This document shows positions 1-5,270 of a DNA stretch of 6,417 nucleotides, piece after piece; position 1 is the stretch's first letter, and the number at the start of each line of letters is the position of its first letter. The translations under genes and the position numbers were made by a program. Below the pieces are notes generated by a model, which did not search any database, was not told the DNA's origin, and saw only the letters and a program-made list of their open reading frames with translations. Source of the stretch: an uncultured Eubacteriales bacterium (GTDB taxonomy: Bacteria > Bacillota > Clostridia > Oscillospirales > Oscillospiraceae); the NCBI GenBank assembly GCA_934567745.1, contig CAKTJM010000108.1, positions 1 to 6,417 on the forward strand, written 5' to 3'.

Positions 1-3
1 ACT

Positions 4-1176
4 ATGGAGTTACCGACGATCGCGCGTCTGGCCGCGGCGCTGGTGTCCGCGATGCTCATCTCGTTCATCCTGACGCCGGTCGTCAAGTCCCTGGCCCAGA
101 AGATGGGCGCGATCGACGTGCCCAAGGACGGCCGCCGGATGCACGACCACCCGATCCCCCGCATGGGCGGCCTGGCCATCTTCCTGGGGTTCCTGCTGAG
201 CGCGCTCGTCTTCGTCCCGATGACCGGGCCGATGCGCGGGATGCTGCTCGGCGGGGTCATCATCGTGATCCTGGGTATCCTGGACGACATCTACGCCCTG
301 CCCGCCCTGCCGAAGCTGATCGTGCAGATCGTCGCGGCGACCGTGGCGGTGGAGAGCGGCAACGTCATCCAGGTCCTCTCGAACCCCAACGTCTTCAGCG
401 CGGACCCCTACTGGTCCCTGGGGGCGCTGTCGGTGCCCGTGTCGGTCATCTGGATCGTGGCCATCACGAACGCCGTCAACCTGATCGACGGGCTGGACGG
501 CCTGGCGGTCGGCGTGGCGACGATCAGCTCGCTGACCATGCTGGTCATCGCGATGCTCGTGAGCGACAGCCTCGTGGCCCTCACCATGGCCGCGCTGGCG
601 GGCGGCTGCATCGGCTTCATGCCGTACAACCTGAACCCGGCCAAGATCTTCATGGGCGACACCGGCTCGACCTTCCTGGGCTTCATCCTGGCGACCGTGT
701 CGATCCAGGGCCTGTTCAAGTTCTACACCATCATCTCGTTCGCGGTGCCCTTCCTGATGCTGGGCCTGCCGCTGTTCGACACCTGCTTCGCCATCCTCCG
801 GCGCATCTCCAAGGGGCAGAACCCCATGTCGCCGGACCGCAGCCATGTCCACCACCGGCTGATCGACATGGGCTTCAACCAGAAGCAGGCCGTCGCGATC
901 CTATATATCATCAGTGCGATCCTGGGCCTGTCCGCGGTGGTCCTGACCACCAGCGGCGCGCTCAAGGCGATGGTGCTCCTGTGCGCCCTGTGCCTGGCGG
1001 GGGCGATCGCCGCGAAGATCTCGATGAGCCACGCGGCGGAGCACCACGACCATCCCGAGAAGAAGGAGGTGGCAGACCATGCCGCTGAAAGTCATGACGA
1101 TCTTCGGGACCCGCCCGGAGGCGGTCAAGATGGCCCCCCTGGTCAAGGAGCTGGAGAGCCGCCCGCAGATCAGTAG
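4..1176 (+). CDS. tagO: Undecaprenyl-phosphate GlcNAc-1-phosphate transferase (TagO/WecA type, MraY family)
   Basis: This integral membrane enzyme transfers GlcNAc-1-phosphate from UDP-GlcNAc to undecaprenyl phosphate, the first lipid-linked step of wall teichoic acid or other wall-glycan synthesis. The 390 aa product has about ten hydrophobic segments and the family motifs in order: PRMGGLAIF (52-60), the Asp pair in GILDDIY (91-97), NAVNLIDGLDGLA (156-168), NPAKIFMGDTGS (211-222) and the His-rich loop SPDRSHVHHRL (276-286). The last marks the WecA/TagO branch rather than MraY itself. The first ATG gives a normal family N-terminus, but it lies 3 nt from the window edge, so the ribosome binding site is unseen and an upstream start cannot be excluded. 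The tail from about residue 343 is His-, Asp-, Gly- and Pro-rich, and its last 32 codons overlap the epimerase gene in another frame. The pairing with an epimerase supports wall-glycan precursor supply. Family assignment is firm; the exact glycan is inferred. Confidence 0.93.
   Translation: MELPTIARLAAALVSAMLISFILTPVVKSLAQKMGAIDVPKDGRRMHDHPIPRMGGLAIFLGFLLSALVFVPMTGPMRGMLLGGVIIVILGILDDIYALPALPKLIVQIVAATVAVESGNVIQVLSNPNVFSADPYWSLGALSVPVSVIWIVAITNAVNLIDGLDGLAVGVATISSLTMLVIAMLVSDSLVALTMAALAGGCIGFMPYNLNPAKIFMGDTGSTFLGFILATVSIQGLFKFYTIISFAVPFLMLGLPLFDTCFAILRRISKGQNPMSPDRSHVHHRLIDMGFNQKQAVAILYIISAILGLSAVVLTTSGALKAMVLLCALCLAGAIAAKISMSHAAEHHDHPEKKEVADHAAESHDDLRDPPGGGQDGPPGQGAGEPPADQ
1063..1070 (+). 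promoter_or_regulatory. Ribosome binding site of the 2-epimerase gene, inside the upstream gene
   Basis: AAGGAGGT is a near-perfect Shine-Dalgarno site lying 8 nt before the ATG at 1079. It decides the epimerase start and shows that this gene begins inside the coding sequence of the transferase, which stays open for another 98 nt. Confidence 0.8.
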
Positions 1177-2224
1177 CATCTGCTGCATCACCGCCCAGCA
1201 CCGGCAGATGCTCGACGACGTGCTGTCTCTGTTCTCGATCGTCCCGGACCACGATCTGGACATCATGGAGGCGCGGCAGAGCCTGTACACCATCACGAGC
1301 AAGTGCCTGCTCGGGCTGGAGGAGGTCTTCGCCAAGGAGGAGCCGGACCTCGTCCTGGTCCACGGCGACACCTCGACGACCTTCTCCGGGGCGCTGGCGG
1401 CATTCTACCGCCAGATCCCCGTGGGGCATGTGGAGGCTGGCCTGCGCACCGGCGACCGCTATGCCCCCTTCCCGGAGGAGATGAACCGGACCCTGGTCAG
1501 CGACCTGGCGTCGCTGCACTTCTGCCCGACCGTGGCCAACCGCGAGAACCTGGCCCGCGAGGGCATCACCGACGGCGTCTTCCTCGCGGGAAACACCGTG
1601 ATCGACGCGCTGAGGACCACCGTGCGCCCCGACTACCGGTTCCGCACGGCGCTGCTCAACGAGCTGGACTACACCGGCCGCCGCATCGTCCTCGTGACCT
1701 GCCACCGGCGGGAGAACTACGGCGAGCCGATGGCGCACATCATGCGCGCCCTGCGCCGCGTGGCCGACGACTTCCCGGAGGTCGAGCTGGTCTATCCTGT
1801 CCACCTCTCGCCCGTCGTGCGGGAGGCGGCGCAGACCTGGCTGTCCGGCCATCCGCGGATCCATCTGATCGACCCGCTCACGCCGGACGAGTTGCACAAC
1901 CTGATGGCGCGGGCCAGCTTCGTGATGACCGACTCCGGCGGTCTCCAGGAGGAGGCCCCCGCGCTGGGACGGCCCGTCCTGGTGCTGCGCCGGGAGACCG
2001 AGCGCCCCGAGGCCGTCGCGGCGGGCACCGTCCGTCTGGCCGGGACCGAGGAGGAGGCCGTCTATCAGGAGGCCCGCCGTCTGCTCACCGATCCGGCGGC
2101 CTACGACGCGATGGCCCACGCCGTGAACCCCTATGGCGACGGCCACGCCTGCCGCCGCATCGTCGACGCCATCCTCTGGCACGCCGGTCTGCGCGCGGAG
2201 CCGCCCGAGGAGTTCTCGGTGTGA
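1079..2224 (+). CDS. wecB: UDP-N-acetylglucosamine 2-epimerase, non-hydrolysing (WecB/MnaA type)
   Basis: This cytoplasmic enzyme interconverts UDP-GlcNAc and UDP-ManNAc, supplying the ManNAc donor for linkage units of wall teichoic acids or related polymers. At 381 aa it has the usual family length and GT-B-like two-domain layout. Visible motifs are GTRPEAVKMAPL (10-21), QHRQMLD (40-46), VHGDTSTT (94-101), GHVEAGLRTG (116-125), PEEMNR (132-137), CHRRENYG (208-215), YPVHL (239-243), DSGGLQEEAP (285-294), RRETERPEAV (304-313) and NPYGDGHA (350-357). By comparison with E. coli WecB the catalytic residues should be D97, E119, one of the glutamates at 133-134, and H209; all are present. QHR and YPVHL belong to the region that binds allosteric UDP-GlcNAc in bacterial non-hydrolysing enzymes. 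The start has a strong Shine-Dalgarno site inside the preceding gene, implying coupled expression. I see no frameshift or missing key residue. Confidence 0.96.
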   Translation: MPLKVMTIFGTRPEAVKMAPLVKELESRPQISSICCITAQHRQMLDDVLSLFSIVPDHDLDIMEARQSLYTITSKCLLGLEEVFAKEEPDLVLVHGDTSTTFSGALAAFYRQIPVGHVEAGLRTGDRYAPFPEEMNRTLVSDLASLHFCPTVANRENLAREGITDGVFLAGNTVIDALRTTVRPDYRFRTALLNELDYTGRRIVLVTCHRRENYGEPMAHIMRALRRVADDFPEVELVYPVHLSPVVREAAQTWLSGHPRIHLIDPLTPDELHNLMARASFVMTDSGGLQEEAPALGRPVLVLRRETERPEAVAAGTVRLAGTEEEAVYQEARRLLTDPAAYDAMAHAVNPYGDGHACRRIVDAILWHAGLRAEPPEEFSV

Positions 2225-2249
2225 CCGGAGATGACGGAGGTGCGGACGC

Positions 2250-2990
2250 TTGGAAGAGAAGCATCGTAACATCCTGGTGATCGCGATCGCCGTGACCGTC
2301 CTGGCCGCGGTGCTGGTCAGCTTCGGCCTGCCGAGCCTCACGGGGCCGGTCCCGGAGGTCAAGCTCCCCGAGGTCAGCCAGCAGCAGCCGGTGGGGGAGG
2401 ACGGGCTCCTGCCCGTCACCGTCGGCCCGGACAACGTCCAGGCCGTCGTCGCGACCCTCGCCCGGCCGGAGAGCTATTATCGCGAGCTGACCGTGACCCT
2501 CTCGTGGCAGGGGGGCAGCGCTGCCGACCAGATCCAGGTCTGGGCGGACGGCGGCTATGTCAAGACCATCTCCACGGCGTCCGGGAGCGTCCAGCACCGC
2601 CTGGTGGCGGACGGCTCCGTCTATCTGTGGTACGCCGGGGACCGGACCTGGCAGGCGTTCCCGGCCGCCGCCGAGAGCGGCGACCTGGCCCAGCGGGTCC
2701 CGACCTATGAGGAGGTCCTGGCGCTCGACCCGGCGTCGATCGTCGCGGCGGGCTATGAGCGCAGGGACGACAGGGACTGCGTCTATGTCGAATCGGAGGA
2801 CGCGCTCCTCGGCACCCGCGACCGCTATTGGATCGAGACCGCCACGGGCCTGCTGTACGCAGCCGAGACCTATGAGGGCGACCGCGTCGTCTATGCGATG
2901 ACCGAGTCGGCCTGCACGATCCCGCTGGACGCGGGCATCGCCTTCGCCCTGCCGGACGGGACCGTCCTGCACGAGAGCGGTGCGGGCTGA
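2250..2990 (+). CDS. Membrane-anchored protein of unknown function, possible LolA-like extracytoplasmic domain
   Basis: I do not recognise this 246 aa product with certainty. It starts at TTG, 9 nt after a GGAGG site (2236-2240) and 25 nt past the epimerase stop. A short charged N-terminus is followed by one hydrophobic helix (about 8-26) without a lipobox cysteine, so it is probably an uncleaved anchor with the remainder outside the membrane. A Pro-rich linker (about 32-58) leads into a domain (about 63-243) rich in beta-strand-like alternation, with phrases such as QIQVWADGGYVKT (94-106), GSVYLWYAGDRTW (122-134) and RDRYWIETATGLLYAAE (190-206). Measuring a surface, then a YW-D/E-xxTGLL strand, resembles the LolA/LppX/RseB-like fold that handles lipids or senses envelope state; this is inference from pattern only. 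The position after two wall-glycan genes and before a same-strand terminator suggests an envelope role and co-transcription. A structure prediction would settle the fold. Confidence 0.8.
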   Translation: MEEKHRNILVIAIAVTVLAAVLVSFGLPSLTGPVPEVKLPEVSQQQPVGEDGLLPVTVGPDNVQAVVATLARPESYYRELTVTLSWQGGSAADQIQVWADGGYVKTISTASGSVQHRLVADGSVYLWYAGDRTWQAFPAAAESGDLAQRVPTYEEVLALDPASIVAAGYERRDDRDCVYVESEDALLGTRDRYWIETATGLLYAAETYEGDRVVYAMTESACTIPLDAGIAFALPDGTVLHESGAG

Positions 2991-2996
2991 GCGGCG

Positions 2997-3272
2997 TTAG
3001 TCGGTCAGCAGCAGCACCGCGGCGATGGCCAGGACCGTGACCGCGTCTGACCGTTCCCCCTCCCGCAGGAGGAGGACGAGGATCAGCAGGAGCAGCAGGT
3101 CCCCGCTGTCGAGCCGGTCGAGATGGAAGCGCCCCAGCAGCCCCTGCACGCCCCCGGCCATGCCGGGCCCGAGCAGGGAGGAGAAGATACCGCCCGATCC
3201 CGGAGGTCTGTCCTCCGGGATCTTTTCATAGGGCCCTTCCCCCGGTATGTAGGCGTTAAAGATGCAGCTCAC
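2997..3272 (-). CDS. Small Leu-rich hydrophobic protein of a three-gene cassette, unknown function
   Basis: A 91 aa product starts at GTG (3272) and overlaps the end of the 121 aa gene by 17 nt, implying translational coupling; a weak GGAAGGG-like site lies just upstream. The N-terminus (YIPGEGPYEKIPED, 8-21) is polar. It is followed by a Gly-rich stretch (25-47) and then two Leu/Ile/Val blocks (about 59-69 and 78-89) separated by the charged segment REGERSD. The ending SGDLLLLLILVLLLREGE recalls short clostridial proteins of the pattern 'D-T/S-GDLLLLLI..LLL-EGD', and the YIP..G.Y beginning also fits what I remember of that group; this was not checked by search. A shorter version from the ATG at 3161 is possible but has no Shine-Dalgarno site and would lose the Gly-rich segment. 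The gene converges on the 246 aa gene with only 6 nt between stops. It is probably membrane-associated; the role is unknown. Confidence 0.6.
   Translation of the reverse strand: MSCIFNAYIPGEGPYEKIPEDRPPGSGGIFSSLLGPGMAGGVQGLLGRFHLDRLDSGDLLLLLILVLLLREGERSDAVTVLAIAAVLLLTD
3196..3226 (+). terminator. Rho-independent terminator of the tagO-wecB-246 aa unit
   Basis: A perfect 11 bp inverted repeat, GATCCCGGAGG (3196-3206) and CCTCCGGGATC (3212-3222), encloses the 5 nt loop TCTGT and is followed immediately by TTTTC. The U-tract lies on the + strand only, so it terminates transcription coming from the wall-glycan genes. It sits 206 nt beyond the last stop codon of that unit, inside the 5' part of the convergent 91 aa gene. 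Confidence 0.75.
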
Positions 3273-3621
3273 CGCCCTTCCACAGGCGATAGGCCTCCCG
3301 CGCGGCGCGGGAGAGCCCGGCGAGACGGACGGCCTGGTCGAGCTTCGCCTGCCGCTCGTCGCGGAGGAAGGGCCGCAGCGCGGCCAACAGGGCGGCGCTC
3401 TGCGCGTCCGTCCGGCCGCAGGTCTGCACCAGCTCCATGAGCCGCCCGAGCTGCCCGAGCTGGTCGGCGTCGAAGGGGGGCGGCGGCGCGGCCGCCGTCC
3501 CGTCCCCCTCCTCGGGGGGCGGGGGCGCCGTGCCGCCGAGCTTGCCCGCGAGGTCGGCGATCTGCTCCATGGCGGCCGGATCGGACAGGAGCGCGTTCAG
3601 GGCCTCTTCAAAGTCAGCCAT
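3256..3621 (-). CDS. Conserved-looking small protein of unknown function, middle gene of the cassette
   Basis: A 121 aa product starts at ATG, 9 nt after an excellent AAGGAGG site, and 21 nt downstream of the 83 aa gene. Three regions are visible. The first is an N-terminal helix-like segment, MADFEEALNALLSDPAAMEQI (1-21), carrying an LLSDPAAM motif. Next comes a low-complexity Pro/Gly/Ala linker with two PPPP runs (33-49). Last is a basic helical C-terminal half with ALLAALRPFLRDERQAKLDQAVRLA (77-101). The LRPFLR-ER-AKLD-A phrase matches an uncharacterised clostridial protein family I recall, but I can give no family name. There is no signal peptide or membrane segment, so it is probably cytoplasmic. 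Third-position GC is high and consistent with real coding. It may act with the hydrophobic 91 aa protein whose gene overlaps its end; that is inference from coupling only. Confidence 0.72.
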   Translation of the reverse strand: MADFEEALNALLSDPAAMEQIADLAGKLGGTAPPPPEEGDGTAAAPPPPFDADQLGQLGRLMELVQTCGRTDAQSAALLAALRPFLRDERQAKLDQAVRLAGLSRAAREAYRLWKGGELHL

Positions 3622-3642
3622 GGACCTGTCCCTCCTTCCCCG

Positions 3643-3894
3643 TCACTTCCTGAGCTTGCGGTCGAGCGATTCGACGGCCTGGGCCGTGTCCCGGTCCAGG
3701 CCCTGCATGAGGCCCTGGAGCGCGGTGGGGTCGCCCTGCATGGCGGCCTGGGCGGCCTGGCGGAGCCGGTCGGTGCCCTGGCTCTGGAGCGCGCTGAAGA
3801 CCTTGCGGGCCTCCGGGCTGGCGAGCAGGCGGCGGACGGTCTCCCGGTCCTCTCCGAGGGCGCTGGGATCCGTGGGCCGTTGTGGGATGCGCAT
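3643..3894 (-). CDS. Small helical protein of unknown function, first gene of the cassette
   Basis: An 83 aa product starts at ATG (3894), chosen because a GGGAGG site stands 7 nt upstream; the open frame continues farther but has no supported start there and runs antisense to coaX. The protein is predicted all-helical, polar and soluble, rich in Gln, Arg and Ala. It contains RRLLASPEARKVFSAL (21-36), then LRQAAQAAMQGDPTALQGLM (44-63). This layout (a 'LL-x-SPE' helix followed by an Ala-rich 'A-x-x-GD' helix) recalls short clostridial hypothetical proteins encoded beside the LRPFLR-type protein, as here. I do not know a function. It is the promoter-proximal gene of the three, separated from the next start by 21 nt, and a divergent intergenic region leads to coaX. 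Confidence 0.68.
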   Translation of the reverse strand: MRIPQRPTDPSALGEDRETVRRLLASPEARKVFSALQSQGTDRLRQAAQAAMQGDPTALQGLMQGLDRDTAQAVESLDRKLRK

Positions 3895-3927
3895 GTCGTT
3901 CCCTCCCAACGTAGCGAGTGATACCAC

Positions 3928-3933
3928 AGTATA
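3928..3933 (-). promoter_or_regulatory. Possible -10 element for the minus-strand small-gene cassette
   Basis: On the minus strand this reads TATACT (five of six to TATAAT), 33 nt upstream of the first ATG of the cassette. No convincing TTGACA-like -35 lies 16-18 nt further upstream. The longer string CATATACT also resembles the -10 of some sporulation sigma factors, but no matching -35 is seen. It is flanked by the short dyad CCACA/TGTGG (3924-3938). Weak call. Confidence 0.3.
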
Positions 3934-3986
3934 TGTGGCCGCTATGCCCCATGTGCGCGCAGGGCGGGGAAAAACCGAAAAAAAGA

Positions 3987-4016
3987 CTGGTAAAAAGCGG
4001 AGAGGTATGCTATCAT
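3987..4016 (+). promoter_or_regulatory. Extended -10 promoter of coaX
   Basis: TGCTATCAT (4008-4016) is an extended -10 (TGn plus TATCAT, five of six to consensus). A poor -35 match lies at about 3987-3993, as is usual when TGn compensates. The upstream stretch from 3968 is A-rich, with runs of 5, 7 and 5 A in an otherwise GC-rich region, like an UP element. Expected transcription starts near 4023, giving a leader of about 65 nt. Confidence 0.6.
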
Positions 4017-4026
4017 CTTTTCGTGT

Positions 4027-4054
4027 GTTTTTCGACGGGCCACCGGCGAAAGAC
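4027..4054 (+). other. Hairpin at the 5' end of the coaX leader
   Basis: GTTTTTCG (4027-4034) pairs with CGAAAGAC (4047-4054) through 8 bp including one G-U pair. After a single A/G mismatch, CGG and CCG close a GCCA tetraloop (4039-4042). There is no U-tract after it on either strand, so it is not a terminator. It would form within a few nucleotides of the predicted mRNA 5' end and could stabilise the transcript or act in regulation. Confidence 0.5.
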
Positions 4055-4087
4055 GAATCGGCCCTGGAGGGCACAGGAGGACGTACT

Positions 4088-4918
4088 ATGCTGCTGGCGA
4101 TCGACGTGGGGAACACGAACATGGTCTTTGGACTCATGGAGGGGGAGACGCTCATCGGGAGCTTCCGTCTCATGACCGACGCGAACAAGACCTCGGACGA
4201 GATCGGGCTCACGGTCTGTGAGTATTTCCGCCGGTTCGACCTGGAGATGGACCGGGTGTGCGACATCATCATCGCATCGGTCGTGCCACAGGTGATGTAC
4301 ACCCTGACGAGCGCGATGCGCAAGTATTTCGGAAAGGACCCGATCATCATCGACGACGACGTCGATCCCGGCCTGTATTATGACGGCGACGAGCGCCTGG
4401 GCGCGGACCGCTCCGTCTCCTGCGTGGCGGCGATGGAGAAGTACGGCAAGCCGCTGGTGATCCTCGACTTCGGCACGGCCACGACGGTGGACGCGGTGAA
4501 CGAGGACGGCTGCTACCTGGGCGGGTGCATCCTGGCCGGGGTGCGCATCTCGACGGACGCCCTGTTCCGCCAGGCGGCGATGCTGCCGCGGATCGAGCTG
4601 ATCCGCCCCGCCTCCGTGCTGGGGAAGACGACCGTCAGCCAGATCCAGGCGGGGTCCGTGCTGGGCTACATCGGCGCGATGGAGTACCTGATCCGCCAGA
4701 CGAAGCGGGAGATGGGCTACGGCGACGACATCAAGGTCGTGGCGACCGGCGGCCTGGCGCGGCTGGTGGCGGACAACACCGACGTGATCGACGTCGTGGA
4801 CAGCCAGCTCATCCTCGACGGCCTGCGCATCATCTACCAGCGCTATCGCGCGCAGCGGCCGAAGGACGGGAAGGAATGCGCACAAGAGCCTTGCTTCCTG
4901 CGCGAGAATGGTGTATAA
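4088..4918 (+). CDS. coaX: Type III pantothenate kinase
   Basis: This cytoplasmic enzyme phosphorylates pantothenate with ATP, the first committed step of coenzyme A synthesis; the type III form is known to require a monovalent cation and to be insensitive to CoA feedback. The 276 aa product shows the ASKHA-fold signatures: DVGNTN (6-11) at the phosphate-binding loop, IIASVVPQV (61-69), YDGDERLGADRSV (98-110) with the GxDR pantothenate motif, DFGTATTVDAV (127-137) with the catalytic-region Asp, and GGCILAGVRIS (145-155). ATG at 4088 is chosen because AGGAGG (4075-4080) stands 7 nt before it and it yields the classical N-terminus; the frame stays open upstream but has no family similarity there. 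The family is usually about 255-260 aa, so the polar tail after residue 255 is slightly long. The last codons overlap the promoter of the following SRP RNA, and no terminator separates them. Firm call. Confidence 0.96.
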   Translation: MLLAIDVGNTNMVFGLMEGETLIGSFRLMTDANKTSDEIGLTVCEYFRRFDLEMDRVCDIIIASVVPQVMYTLTSAMRKYFGKDPIIIDDDVDPGLYYDGDERLGADRSVSCVAAMEKYGKPLVILDFGTATTVDAVNEDGCYLGGCILAGVRISTDALFRQAAMLPRIELIRPASVLGKTTVSQIQAGSVLGYIGAMEYLIRQTKREMGYGDDIKVVATGGLARLVADNTDVIDVVDSQLILDGLRIIYQRYRAQRPKDGKECAQEPCFLRENGV

Positions 4919-4919
4919 T
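4891..4919 (+). promoter_or_regulatory. Sigma-A type promoter of the SRP RNA gene, overlapping the coaX stop
   Basis: TTGCTT (4891-4896) and a perfect TATAAT (4914-4919) are separated by exactly 17 nt. The coaX stop codon TAA (4916-4918) lies inside the -10 hexamer. Transcription should start around 4926, just before the left arm of the long stem that encloses the SRP RNA. Confidence 0.8.
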
Positions 4920-4929
4920 ACGATTTGAT

Positions 4930-5263
4930 AGCCTGTCGGGTGCTGATCTCAGCATCGGGCATGGCCGCACTAGTCGGGGAGTTAGCGGTGCCCTGTACCT
5001 GCAATCCGCTACAGCAGGGATGAATCCCGGTCCCCGGAGGCCTCTTGTTTCGTTAGTTGCCGGTAAGCGGTGATGATCGATCGGTCCTGCGCAACGCAGC
5101 ACTGTGAACCGTGTCAGGCGGGGAACCGAGCAGCACTAAGCAGAACGTTGCGTGTGCCGCAGGGATACCGGTCATGAGCTGGCTGCCAGTGAGACAGGGA
5201 TGAGAGGCGCTTCAAAGACCGGTGTGCGGTCCTGCCGGATGCCGAGCCACGGCCCGACAGGCT
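4930..5263 (+). other. Precursor stem enclosing the SRP RNA (likely RNase III processing stem)
   Basis: The arms 4930-4970 and 5224-5263 are complementary. There is a perfect 11 bp outer helix (4930-4940 with 5253-5263) and a broken middle helix (4948-4956 with 5238-5246). ATCGGGCA (4954-4961) pairs with TGCCGGAT (5233-5240) with one mismatch, and the inner CCGCAC/GTGCGG helix closes the mature RNA. I count about 31 pairs in all. The B. subtilis counterpart is known to be made as a longer precursor trimmed at both ends by RNase III; the same is inferred here. Confidence 0.65.
4963..5232 (+). ncRNA. ffs: Signal recognition particle RNA, large Gram-positive type with Alu domain
   Basis: This is the RNA scaffold of the signal recognition particle, which with Ffh targets nascent membrane and secreted proteins. 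The Alu domain is shown by GGGGAGTTAGCGG followed by TGCCCTGTACC and AATCCGCT (about 4976-5010), including the UGUAC loop motif (4994-4998). The S domain is shown by TGTCAGG (5112-5118), a CGG/CCG stem capped by a GGAA tetraloop (5122-5125) and AGCAGCACTAAGC (5129-5141), which form the Ffh-binding loops. The ends pair as GGCCGCAC with GTGCGGTC, giving about 270 nt, nearly the size of B. subtilis scRNA (271 nt). Location directly upstream of dnaX matches the B. subtilis order scr-dnaX. Exact mature ends are uncertain by several nucleotides. No protein-coding gene is needed to explain this stretch. Confidence 0.95.
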
Positions 5264-5270
5264 CATTTTC
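5244..5270 (+). terminator. Weak terminator after the SRP RNA
   Basis: GAGCC (5244-5248) pairs with GGCTC (5260-5264) around an 11 nt loop and is followed by ATTTTCT. The stem is short and part of its right arm is shared with the long outer helix of the SRP precursor, so the two structures compete. Leaky termination could let transcription continue into dnaX, whose ribosome binding site begins only about 5-8 nt later. Confidence 0.4.

Noticed and set aside
962..2434. A 490 aa minus-strand open frame antisense to wecB
   Set aside because: It is low-complexity Arg/His/Gly/Asp-rich sequence, typical of the antisense of a high-GC gene, and it opposes a firmly identified enzyme.
2954..2967. Perfect palindromic hairpin GGACGG-GA-CCGTCC near the end of the 246 aa gene
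   Set aside because: It lies within coding sequence, has only a 2 nt loop and no U-tract on either strand; chance palindromes are common in such GC-rich DNA.
3437..4087. N-terminal extension of coaX in the open frame upstream of 4088
   Set aside because: The extension crosses the promoter, the leader hairpin and the antisense of two small genes, is Ser/Arg-rich, and the ribosome binding site and family N-terminus fit the ATG at 4088.
3895..4350. N-terminal extension of the 83 aa minus-strand gene into the coaX region
   Set aside because: It would run antisense to coaX; the ATG at 3894 has a good ribosome binding site and no supported start lies farther out.
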